A stretch of 64,000 bases of DNA from Onchidella celtica (Eukaryota; Mollusca; Gastropoda; Systellommatophora; Onchidiidae), in the NCBI GenBank assembly GCA_963931925.1, contig OZ007582.1:20914792-20978791 (forward strand). Direction: 5' to 3'. Positions 1-13,230 of this stretch are shown here, one piece after another. The position numbers and the translations under genes were made by a program. Below the pieces are notes generated by a model. That model searched no databases. It was not told the origin of the DNA and saw nothing but the letters and a program-made list of their open reading frames with translations. Position 1 is the stretch's first letter. Each line of letters begins with the position of its first letter.

Positions 1-36
1 TCCCAAACCAAAGCTCATAACACCATTTGTGAACAC
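1..36 (-). CDS. Exon 17 (partial): NIDO domain core
   Basis: The acceptor TTACATCCAG is followed by VFTNGVMSFGLG in phase 0, matching the VNxNGVISFG core of NIDO domains and the phase left by exon 16. The exon runs off the window. It is only 36 nt long here and was found by phase and motif. Confidence 0.78.
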   Translation of the reverse strand, partial: MFTNGVMSFGLG

Positions 37-3000
37 CTGGATGTAAGATAGAATTCAGGCAGTTTAGTTCATAGGAATTCTAAAGGACAATGAATGTAAT
101 GATGGAATAAAGCACTGAATGTGCAGGTCTGTTAAAAATAAGAACAATAAATTGATAACTGTGAGGTACTGAAAAATCACCAGCTCAGTGCAATGAGAAC
201 AGATACGGCTTTGCCTAAACAACTGGTTTGAGCTGAAGTATGTTGATGGTAGATACAGAGTTACAGATACAGAGTCCTACTTAGTTTACTTAATTGCATG
301 CATGGTGCAATGGGACGATACTGCTTCCTATGCCTGCTGGAAAACATTTGGGTTTATTTAAATTTGCGCCTGTTTTTATTGGCCCCAGTAACGAAATTGT
401 ATTGTACCATTCTCATGGTTTTTCCTGTAGGTAAGGGTGACGGATTTAAAGGAATGTCACACAACGGGTGAGATCGTTTCTTGAATATTAAATAAAACGC
501 AGGAAAGAAGTTAAAGAAGTTGCTGTCCTCGTAGATGAGGATAGAGGTCCCGTGTCTGCAACATAATGTTATAATGTATAAATGCGTTTGGGGTCCTATA
601 TATTTTCCCGGTGACTGGAAAACAGCAGGACCACATTCAACTTGGTCAGAGTCTGATAGTTTCCTGAAACGGTTGCTTTTTTTTTTTTTTTTTGCTGATC
701 TACTTAGTTTTTGTCGTGCAAAACTGTTCTATCATTAATGTAACACTCAAGCCTAACATGTGAAAGGAGGCAGTGAACTATCAAAGACCAGCCTCCAGGG
801 TACAGTTCAGGGAACGGGAAGATGGGGCAGAAAGAAATGGATGGGCAATATTACTGAGTGGACAAGGGAAAACTTTCCCACAGCCCAGACCCTTGCCCAA
901 GATCGCCAGAGGTGGAGACAGTTCCAACAACTCTCGCAAGTGCAATGACCCCACAATCCGCGAAGGAATAAAGGGATCCAGACCCAAGCACAGTTGAACC
1001 TGTTTTGTTTATTGAAAAAATAGTTCCAATTAAGTATGGTATCACTTACAAAGGCCTCCTTGTAGCTCACTGTTCCAAATGGTACCCCAAAACTGAAAGT
1101 GATGACTTCACTGATGAAGGCAAACCCCACATTAGTGCCTTCTAAATGGAGAGCGTTGTCAGCTGCAGCAGTACCATAGGGATAGTAGGGGACTGGAAGA
1201 GACATTATGTAACTTTTGTAAATGGCCATCAGTGAGGATTTTGCAAAGACAAAGTCGGAAAAAAAAAACAGAAAAATATCTGAGTAATCAAAAGCTTGAT
1301 TCCAACGGTTTGCCCTGCAGCACAATAATTGTTAGTGAGAAAATCATGACATAGGCCCAGCTGTTGTCATTAGTCGTGTTCAGATGTGTGAATATTAGTT
1401 CATATATTTTTTAATTTAGTTTCAATTTTTTCCCTGACGAGGGTCTAGTAGGACGAAAGTTTTTTTGTTTTTCCTTTCTCATTTTTTTTTGGTGTGATTT
1501 ATTGTATCTAACGCTGAGATTTGCAACATGCACCTTTTTCTTTAGATTTGGAAATTGGGTGGCTAGTGGTGGAAATGCAGTAGAATGGGATCGAATTGTA
1601 ATACAGGAGCTAGATAAACATTGAGGACAAGAAGTGTTGGGCATGGCAATTAATTCAGTAGGCACAGAGACTGACAGCATCAAAGTTGGTGCATTGTAAG
1701 AGCCCATCGATCCTTTAAACAGTTTTGAAGATTCTGATTTCTATTGAAAATTAGCCTTAGTTTCTGTCTGCATCCTGACAATAATTGCCATGGTTAGGAT
1801 TAAATAAGATTTTTAAAAAATAAGATAAGATAAGATAAGATAAATTTTATTCGTCCTTGTACAAGGAAATTTGTTTTGATCATTGAATACATAACAATAC
1901 AGTTACAGAAGCAGAAAGTATGATACATAGCGCGCACACACACATATATACACACACGCTGATAAATTAACTAAATTAACAAAATTAACCTGCACCTTTG
2001 AAAACTCAGATACAATCCAGAGGGCAGAAACTTACCCACACATATCAAACCCTCGGCTTTGTCCACGATCAGGCCATCCGGACATGAACAATGTTGCTCT
2101 CCATCACCAGTCATGTAGCAGGCATGACTGCATTCCTTATGGATGCAGTCATTGTATTCTATGATTTAAAAAATATATACATATATTAATCACAGTTTTG
2201 GGCCATGATGTCCGGATCAAATGTATACTGGATAGGCACAATAATTTGACATCCAAAACGATGCTTGATGCTATGAAGAAAAATAATCACTTACCAACAC
2301 ATTCTCCAGTGGAAATATTGAAGACAAAACCTTGATGACAGCTGCAGTTGTAACCCCCTATGGTATTAATACAATCGGAATTGTCCTGGCAGAGTTTGAC
2401 ATTGGTTCCCAGACATTCATTGACATCCTGTGAGCAGTCACGAGCCATCCATCCATCTTTGCAAATACAGTTACCAGTTGTACTGACGCAATGCCTGGTG
2501 TTGGTTTGAACACAAGGGCACGGTTTGTCACACGACTCATCGCCATACATGAAAAGGGGGCATGCTGGTGAACAAAAGATAATGACTGGTGTAATAATGC
2601 AAAGTACTGTACTGTTAGCGAAATTGTGGTTGCAAAACATCGTATAATGTTGAGCTGAGATTCTTTTTTTTTTTTATATATCAGCATAATGCTTTCTCAT
2701 TATTATGAATTACAGTTTTTTGCAATCAATAGCACTCCTTTCTTCACAGATATCATATGCGTATCATTATAATTTGAACCATGTTTTCCTAATTTAATCA
2801 TCACCCTCAACACAAGGTAAGATTACACAACTGGAATAAAGCAATGCATGGTAATACCAGTTTACTTCGAAACTTTCATTACATTTAGTTACCGTCCTTG
2901 CTAAAAAATATTATGCAGCTTAAGTTGACCTTGATTCAAAAGTCCCGATCTGTCCAGATGGATTTTTCATGTAATCTAATTTTAATAAATGAGACCAGAA

Positions 3001-5378
3001 AAATCCGTGGCGAAGGAACAGCCTGCCAGATTTATCACTTCTTGTTACATTAAGTTCTAATTAAACTGATGTTCAGGAAGGCTCCAAGCTGGATTTGAAA
3101 ATAACTCAGTTTTCTTTTCTGCACTGTTTTGCCTGCCAGGCGAGTCATTCCTAATCCTCCTAGGTATGATTCATTTATTTTTACATCATGATCTGTTGAA
3201 AAATCAGAGATGAAATGACCTGTGTTGGCCCAGCTTCCCTAACTGCAGATCTTCTTTATTGATAAAATTGTTGCTATCCGTGTTGCCCTTGCTCAAGCAA
3301 ACTGACACATTTCCATGCGATCCAATATTTATTGTCCACTGACAAGGGATACGGAAAAGTTACTTCAAATAGCCTGTTATATTAATAAACTGATGATCAA
3401 GTGGCTTATCTGATCTTGAGAAACTAACAGAGAGAAACCATTCTGTGTTTGATTTTTTTTTTTTATTTTTTTTTTTTCAAATTAAAACCCAATGGTTCTT
3501 TTGTGACGTTAGAGCCCTTTCTTTCTGTTTCGTTTAGCCCTAATAAACATGATCGAATTAACACAAAAATGCCATCAGAAACCATATCATAAAAAAACAA
3601 TGTGGCGGATCCGATACAACTTTGGCCCTTTTTAGCTCAATGAATGAGTTTCGAAAATTATACGATTAATTTGCTCGTGTTAAATAATCTGACCTAGTCG
3701 CCTTTGCCTCGACCCATTGTGTTTTTTCAACTTTCCTTTTCTGTCTCCCTATGATGACCCCAGATTAAATGTTTTTCACTAACCAACTTCACAGCTCAAA
3801 AAGTAAATAAATAAAATATCGTGTCAAATTTACTGACACAAACATCCCCTCCCTATTAAATAAAATAGCTTCTCTGTTCGGCTTCATTTGGAAACTGTCA
3901 CTACCGACGCACCCGCTAAAATGCAAATGAAAAAAAGGCCTCCATCTTTTGCTAGGCCTGCAGGACAATCCCTTTGCTCAATAGTAGGCCTTCCCGTTTG
4001 ACAGCCACATGATTCTGTGTAGTGCATGGTGAAGATTACTCGTATAGTATTAGTAAGTAAAACACAAAAATGTGTCCTCTTTGCCATTCATATCAACTAA
4101 TTTCTGAATATTTTTACTTTTGACAGAATGTGTTGCACATTCATAAAACTTGTTAGAGGAATATTTTTTTGTTGTTGTTGTTGTTGTTTCTTCTTTCTCT
4201 TTGTTCAGCATTCTACTCTTTAGCCCTGGAATGGCCGGGAGCATGATGTTATAACATTATGTGCCGTTTATGACATGCCCTGATCTTTATGAATTTCCCT
4301 CACCGTGCTGCCCTTCATTAAACGGGTTCGGCATTGGTGTTAAAAACACTCACACACACACACAAAAAAAAACAACGTTTGTTTTCAGTAACCTCCGCTT
4401 TTAGTTCTTTCTGCTGCACACATTCGCAAAAGAAACCACATGGCAAACCACAAGGAGCAGTCACCATTGTAAAAGAATCTGAAAGAGCCTGATGTTAATT
4501 CTGTCAATTCATTTCAAAGTGGCCATCTTAAAATCAAAAGGTTTCGCGCTTTGTCTGCAGATCTGTGATGAAGTTAATAGAGCAAAACTTGGGGCGTCTT
4601 CAAATAGGCTAAGAAGCACAACAGTATGACCCTAAAAACTGGCATTTTGAGACTTCAGTACCACCAACATATTAAAATTGGTCTGACAGAAAAAAAACAG
4701 CACCTGTCATTGTTAGATTCCACGCCCAAATGAGGTATGTAAATCTATTCTCTGGAATCAACGAATGATTTTGCGAAACAATAATGAAAACTGATGAGGT
4801 CATCGCCTGCTCTTATTTTATAATTAATCATTCTGGAGATGCAAACAAGATGCCTTAGTGTAACAGGGAAAATCACTTGTCTTCTTATTCTACATTCCCC
4901 TAGGCCTGTCCGAAATGATTTCTTTTGCAAACAACTTATCCGTGCATCAGAAGGCTTTATAATTATGTAATCATGACATAATTTGTGGCATTTTTAAGAT
5001 CAAAAGTGTTCTGAATAGCCATTAAACGATTGTTGTTTTTTTGTTTTTTTCAGAACTAACTTTAAGTCAAAAAGATATCTTATTTCAAGAAGTCACTTAT
5101 AGCAAGTATTACCGAGATTTTAAATTTGTATACTTACGGTGTGAGGTGTAGCTGGCATTGAACCCACTTTTACGATAATATGCGTTAGAGATGAATTCAA
5201 CGAACATTTCGTTTCCAGTGGAACGAGTGACGCTGGGTATTTCCTGGCCGCTATAGTATCCTAACTGGATTCTTTGCTTTGCATCATCATACTCAAAAAC
5301 GGTGACAAAGTCATAGCTATATTGCGTGTCAAACTGTGAAAACCTGTGGCGATAAACATTATGAAAATCTGATGTACG

Positions 5379-5476
<98 letters not shown>

Positions 5477-8472
5477 TCTCATGTAAATACACATAACACA
5501 CACACACACATATACTTTTTACTTGTGTCTATAATTCCAGGCCTGCCGATGTTTCTGATATCTCCGGTGGCTTGATAAAATTGTTAGGATTTTTAAAATA
5601 AACCATGTATTATTACATCATTAACCTCATAAAACAACATTATTTTATACAATTTATGCAGCTTTGATGCTTTTTGCAAGTCGTGAGAGACGATGTCAGG
5701 ACCGCATTTCCAGATAATGCACTCGGGCCTGACATGGCATCAGAGCTGCTGCTTGTCAAAAGAAGATTTATCCCAGATCCCGCACATTTAGGATATAAAC
5801 CTATATAACAGTGTACATTCTAAACTGTCTCCAAAAATAAAACTTTGATCTTTGGCAAGAAAGAGGTTCATATTATGTAAATAAATGGGCTGAGCTGTGC
5901 AAGGCAGTTGTTTTGTTTTGTTTTTGTCGAAGCAGGTCCATAAAAAGTGGTGATTGACACTCATTGAAAATGCGAAATGGCAAAAGCGGATTTTAAAAAA
6001 CGGACCTATGGTACTGTACATGCAAGGAAGAAGAAGTGATTCAACAGTTAAAAAAAGGAAAAGTGAAGAAAACCATTAAGACATTTCAAATTAAGATTTC
6101 ATGATTTGTTAATCGCTGGAGGTGGAATCAGGTTGAAGTGGATTCATTGTCGGACTGGAACAGAATGATTTCTATCGTGCGGGATTATTTTGGCCGACCT
6201 AGTACCAAACTAATACGTGCTACCTGTAGAGGCAGAATCGGTCAACAAACACTGTTTTGAAAATGTACTCTTTCTTATTCTCTAACTTCTTAGACCAAAC
6301 CTAATCCTAACTTTAAGTCTAGTTCTTTAAATTAAAATTGGCGATAAATAAATCCATAGCCTACATTATTATCAAAGCAATTGTAAGCAAAAATATTTAG
6401 CAGGGCAGCATGGTGTAATATTTTAGCTTAAAATATAGCCAGTTCGACGTGGGGGAAAAGGAGCAAAAATTGCACCACAGTAAAGTATTCTCGCCACTGC
6501 TTTTTTTTTTTTTTTCTCATAATACTGGCTGGGTGACCCAGCCCTGACCGGAAGAAATATTTTTATTAGTTTCAGTTTTGGGTGGTTATTGCGGATCTGC
6601 TTCACCTTGCCTGTTCCTTTAGGTTTATTTTTTTTGTTGTTGTTTGTGTTAGAACTGTCATTCTGCATTCCCTTTGCGCATTTATGCCCGACGCATCCCT
6701 TCAGATCCTCATGAAATGGCAATAATTTGCTCACGGGTCAGTGTGTTTGATAGTGAACACATCGCAGGAAGAGATAACCTTATGTGCTCATGGAAAAGAA
6801 TGGATTGCGGGAGAAATTAGCGACCCAGTGCAAACTCAAAAAAATACTTCCCCACTATTTCAAGTCTCCAAATCTAAAAAAAAAAAAAAACGGCAAAAGC
6901 GATTAGTCCAAATTGTTGTTTATTTTTACACAAAATTTCAGCAACATATTACGTTGCCAATTTAATGAAGTCTGCAGGCATGACTAAAGTTTGTATAGGC
7001 TGACACGAGTTTATTTTATTATACAAATGTACTAGATAAGATAAATAAGTACTTCCTTATTTCATATGCACAAAGCAAAATGCTCATATTATATCACCTT
7101 ACAAAAATCCTTACCTTAAAGAAATGACATCTCCTTCTACCACTGTGATTGTCCAGGTACATTTCGCATAGTTGAAGTAATCGTTTGGGTAATTGGGGCT
7201 AGTGAAGGATCCTGATGTGTCATTAAGGGCTTGTCCACACTCTGGAACTGGCACAGACATTATTGGTACAGTCAGTAAACGTTGTCAGTTTAATTACAAG
7301 GAACAGACTTGTCCTAACTAAACATGAACTGAGTAAAAACATTACTGCCTATAATTCTTCTACAAAACTGTTGTTTTTTTTTGTAGATAGCAGTGTTTGT
7401 TGTTTTTTTTTCAATTCTTTTCGTGAGCCATGTCAAGAAAAATAATATATGAGGATGAGTGTCCCTTCTGGCCCAACCTTAACTTACAACATTGTTGAAA
7501 AACTCAGATACTGCCAGTCTTTTTATGACGACATGACGTCATGATCACACCGTCCCACTAAACAGTATTACTTTACCAAGCTTCAACAACAATTTTACAA
7601 CAAGAAATCAGTTATATTTTCTTTTATGGTTTGCTTATTTCTCAACTGTCCGCCTATTGAGAGATCAGAAATATTTTTCCGATGGATTAATGACCTTTAA
7701 ACTCGACATATCCAGGCTATGATTTGTCACAATAATGGGTAGAAACCATAAGAAATCATGAAAAACATCCAGAAATCATAGAATTTGGAGAAAAGAAAGC
7801 GAATCACTACTTTTTAAAGATTTTTACATCTAGAGGAATTATTTTCGGTCCGCCATTTTGGACATTTGAAGCATGTTATTGTCCTATAAATACACCGTTT
7901 TTTGCAAATCATTTGGATAGATCAGATGAAAATGCCCATAGTCTTTTGAACATCCAAAGATGGCAGAGATAATACAACTCACTTTTCGTCGAAATCTCGG
8001 CCGGATGTAAGCATATTTACATGACCCCGCGACAGCTGCAATTTTTTTTTTACACATTTTTCAACCGTTTTGTTTTCTTTTGGTCACTCTACTGCGTCAA
8101 ATCCCTCCTTTTTGCTCTGCAAGGTATCCTAGATTAGTGGTCTACAGGTTATAGTAACATTTCACTCTCGTCAGTCCCTCCACTATGCATAATTTTCTCT
8201 TAAACTGATTATTTCAGTGAATTTTCTTTCAAAATGAGGGTAATGTAGGTATCACAAATCTTCTCCTCACATCCTTATTTGATGTTTTTATCTCCCTGTT
8301 TTTGGATGTATTGTGTAGAAATAAATATACTGAACATTATTCTGTAATACCAATTTCCAAATTGCACTACATATGTATTTTTTCCCCTTCTTTGTGGCTT
8401 TCTCGATAGTCACTTTTTTGTACATTTCCATTATTAGTACTAGAAAAATATAATTATTGATCACTTTTTTCC

Positions 8473-8503
<31 letters not shown>

Positions 8504-11500
8504 CTCAGATTCAAATGCAATGCATTCATTTCGTGCATGACTCAGTGATTGAAGATCACTTAATAGGTCTGGTGTATTTTGTAAAATTTACGGAAATGTA
8601 AAAAAAAAACAAAAAACCTACTTTAAGAAGGTATCCATATAAGTGGGTTCGCAAATAAACATGTAGAGAAGTCTAGTTCAAAGTGGCTGGTTAAATGAAT
8701 AAATAGATAAGTAGGAAAGTACGTATGGCCTGATAATAGTGTAGCAAATAAATACATGGCTGTCTATAAGGACTATTCTGAGGATCGGACCCAATTGAAG
8801 TCTTTTATATCCCAGAATAATTTTGTCAGTGGCTGAATTCTGTGTGGTCGGCTGTTCTCGAACCATTCTGGTCTTTTCATTATCAGCTGACAGTTTTTAC
8901 AGTTCATTTTCAACAGCTTGTAAAAAAAAAAAAAAAAGAAAGAACCTGAGTGAATGCTTCATTTACAAATTATTACGAGTGCGTGAAAAACAGCTGTAAT
9001 TAAATAATAACGATATAATGTATAAAAATCTCAACAAATAGGCCTACAAAGGAAAAACAAAGAAGAAAGAAAAAGAGATAAAAATAAGGACAAATAAATA
9101 AATAGGTTATTATCAGCCAGATGCGGCAAGACATAATCAATTATTGTACTAGATGGTAATAATATATTGCCAATAACAATAATAACAGCAGTATACGGCC
9201 GTATACCAATTTTACTTTACTTCATGCACTTTGGACTACATGTTCTAGTTTTTGCATTTTCATCATTTCGTCATTGCCCTTTTTTTTTTTTTTTAAAATG
9301 TTTTTTTGTTGTTTTTTTAAAGTTTATTTGCTTTCAATTTACTCTTACTTCATTTACACATTCTCCACACTTTTCAATCATCCATTCATTCTCTGATTAT
9401 TTAATCGGATATACCTTGAGATATTTTTCCCTTACCTGCATTTCTGTCTCAAATGCAAATTTAAGATTCATTGATTTGCCATATTTTATTTTACCGATAC
9501 ACATTTTAGCAACTAATAGTACAGAGTTAATATCATCAATAATATTTTGATTTACGGTATAGTCCAAGTCCCCACGTATTATTCCAAAAAGTGCAATTTT
9601 CTCATTTATTTCAATCCTTTTACCGGTTTTATTCAAAATATACTGGGCCACATAAGGCCAATAGTCTTTCAATTTGCTGCAATAGAAAAAGAAATGTTCT
9701 ATAAAATCAGGCGTCTTACAGTTCTCGCATTTATTACTTTCCTTTATTTTCATTTTATGTAAGAGAATATTGGTTGGGTAAATGTGTAGGATTTTAAAAT
9801 GTAAGAGTCTCAATCTGGTTTCTTTGCAGCCTCTAAACCCGCTTTCAAAATAAGGATATATATCGACATTGTATTTTCGTTTCCAGAAACCCAAACTACA
9901 GATCGTGGCGTTTTTGTTATTTATTAGTTTCTCTCTAATTTCTTTATTCGTTATTTTAAAAATATCTTTTACATTTTCATCTACCTCATCTTCTATATTA
10001 TGCAAAGGAGGTCTGTCTTCCTTTCTGGTTTGTACAAAAATTTCCTTCCATTCTTTTTTAACAGCATTTGTAACTGCCCAATAATCAAAATGGATACCAG
10101 GATAATGCCCAATTATCCCAGCAATGTCTTGCAGGGTTTTCCATTTGTTTTTACTAAACATTTGATACAGATATTTAACTCCCCCTCTGACCCATTTTTC
10201 TACCCGCAGTGGCTTATTTCTATATCTAATATTATTGTTGTTGAATAGAGGTTGCCGGCCTAGCCTATTTGGAGCAATATCGTTTTCATTTTCCTTATCC
10301 CTTTTTGCTAAAGCTAACCATGTTTTAATTACATTCTGCCAAAAAATGAGTTTATTTTACCTACTTGTTTTACTTCTCTCGCTTTAATATCTGACTTAGT
10401 TAAGTAAGGCAAGCTTACCAGCTTTTTGCAGAAATGGCTGGCTAATTTTACTCCTGTTTTTATATGTGGCTTTTGTAAGCATATCTCTTTAAACCATTTT
10501 ATGAGAAAGACGTTTTGCTGATCCTTTATACTGATTACTCCTAAGCCTCCTTCGTTGGGTTCTCTGCATAAAGTGTTCCGTTTGATTTTTTCAAAAACTC
10601 TTTTATTTGAATACTTTTTTTGCCACAAAAACTTGAATATGATTCCATCTATTTCAGCCAGAGATTCCTGGGGCAGGGATAGGGCCTGGATAACATAATT
10701 TAGTTTTGATAGTAAAAAAGTTTTTGCTATTATAGTCTTTCCATATATTGACAGATTTCCTTTGGACCATCTACGAATCAGATTTTTAATGCTGTTTATT
10801 TTTTCCATCCAATTTTGTGAAATATTAGATGCCTCGACCGTAGCATTAAAGTATATCCCAAGTATTTTTATGTTACCTCCCTTTTCTACCCACGTTATTC
10901 CTTCCCCTCTTTCCTCTCTTTGTTTATTACTTCCCACCCACATTCCCACTGATTTATTTCTATTAAGATTTAGCCCCGAGATGCCTGAAAACTGCTCAAT
11001 AATTTTCAATGCGTTGGATAGATATGTTTTATCTTTTATCAGTAGCGTCGTGTCATCTGCGTACTGCAAAATTTTAAGCGTATCTGTTACCACTCCTTCA
11101 CTCATAATTCCTTTTACCTCTTCATTATACCTAAGTTTTATTGCTAGTATTTCTACCACTAAGATAAAAAGCAGAGGACTAACACAACATCCCTGCCGGA
11201 CACCTGGCTCTACCTTAAACCATTTAGATAACCACCCACCATTCTTTACTGAGCTCTGCGTGTTTGTTAAGATCGTTTGTATGTTATGGATGAATTTTGG
11301 ACCAAAATTAGATCTTTCAAGGGCTACCAATATTGATTCCTTATCCAACGTATCGAAGGCTTTTTGGTAGTCCAATGATACAATCAAACCTCCCATGTCC
11401 TCTTTATTTACGTAATTTATGACGTCATCTATTATTCTCATATGTGACGTAATTGTTCTCTCTTTAACAAATCCACTTTGATTTTCATGTACGATACTAT

Positions 11501-13193
11501 TTATAACTTTTTGCAACCTCCAAGCCAACACCTTTGTAAAGATTTTATAGTCAACATTTGTTAGTGTTATTGGTCGCCAATTGTTTAGATCCTCCCTATT
11601 GCTGTTGTTGCCTTTGTGTATCATAGTGATTATACCGCGTCTCTGACTAACTGACAATTCTCCCTGCTCTATCGATTCTATATAACTATCATATAACGGT
11701 TTTTTTAAGAGCCGCCAAAACACCTTATAAAAGCAAGCCGTAAGCCCATCGGATCCGGGAGCTGAGTCATTATTAAGTCCTTTCAATGCTTTTCCCATTT
11801 CCTCCACGCTAACGTTCTGATCACACATTTCCTTGTCTTCCTCAGCTAATCTGTCATACACTAAACCATCTAGGAAATTGTCTAATTTATCGCACACCGC
11901 CGTCACCGATGCTTCTTTAGTGTAGAGATTTTCATAATATTTTTGTGCTTCCCGAAGAATATTTAACGGTTCCTTTGTTATTTCACCATCCCCATTTTTA
12001 ACTTGTTTTATTGTATTACATATTCCCCTGGCCTTTTCCAGATTTAAAAAGAATTTGGTGTTTTTTTCTCCCTCTTCAGTCCATTTCAATCTGGATCTAA
12101 TTATTGCTCCCTCGTTTTTGCTAATAGTTCAATTTCTAATTGTTTTTTCATGTTTTCATATTTCTCCTGCAGTTTTTTTTTCACCCGGGAACTGAGCAAT
12201 AAGCTTGGAGATGGCATTTACCTCTGCTTCTAGTTTATCTCTTCTGTGATTTTTTATATAGGATTGCTCTTACTGTATTGCATACATTCTGTCTGAATTG
12301 CTACTTTCAACAGTTCCCATATTGTTCTGTGGTCCAGATCGTTCTTTTCCTCATCTGCTATGAAAATGGATATAAATGCAATCATATGGTTTATAAAATC
12401 GACATTATTAATGTATGACGCGTTGAATTGCCACCTGGAGGGGCCTCTCCGGAGGTTATGTTCTAAAATTTCTACGATAACTGCACGATGATCTGTGGAC
12501 GGAAAATGTTTAATTTCCACACTTGCTATACATGATACTAATTCTTTATCGCAAAAAATGTAATCTAGTCTTCTAGCCACAAAAGGTCCTTTCCTCCACC
12601 ATGTGAATTCTTTTGTTTCTTCATTTAAACCTCTCCAACAATCATATAAATCCCACATTTCCACAAAATTTGAGAATAATTCCACTTCTTTCTTTCCGTG
12701 TGGTGCGCCCGAAATTATATCTAGATCGTTGTTTAAAATCATATTAAAATCTCCACATACTATAACACTGTTCTGGCCTATCTCACTGACAATATCACTT
12801 AGGTGCTCTATAAACCCTTCACGCTCCTGCTGCTGTGCTGGACCGTAACAGTTTAATACCGTGTATAATTTATTTGGCCTTTCAAATTCAATTCCAATAC
12901 ATCGTGTATCAAAAGGCAGAGATTTTAATTTATCAATAATAAATGTTCTATTCACTAGAATGATCTGGCCTTTACTCCTACTAGATCTAATACTTGGATA
13001 GAAAAAGAATTCACCCGTCCATTCTCTCATCCATTCAATAGCTTTCGCTTCAGTAATATAGGTTTCTTGTAAACACACTATATCATATTGATAAAATGTT
13101 TTGAATAAAAGTCTGCGTTTTCATCGCCTATGGAGGCCCCGACAATTAAGGGAGCCAATCTTCATAGACAATGTCTAGGAGAGAGACAGATAA

Positions 13194-13230
<37 letters not shown>

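Noticed and set aside
2287..2640. EGF exon 14 read as a stand-alone gene starting upstream of 2564
   Set aside because: The sequence upstream of 2564 is intron. A canonical acceptor and matching phase place it as an internal exon.
5109..5575. Long Ser/Leu- or Arg/Glu-rich open frames
   Set aside because: They are translations of the TC/GTC microsatellite. Only the exon 13 part (5138-5343) is real coding sequence.
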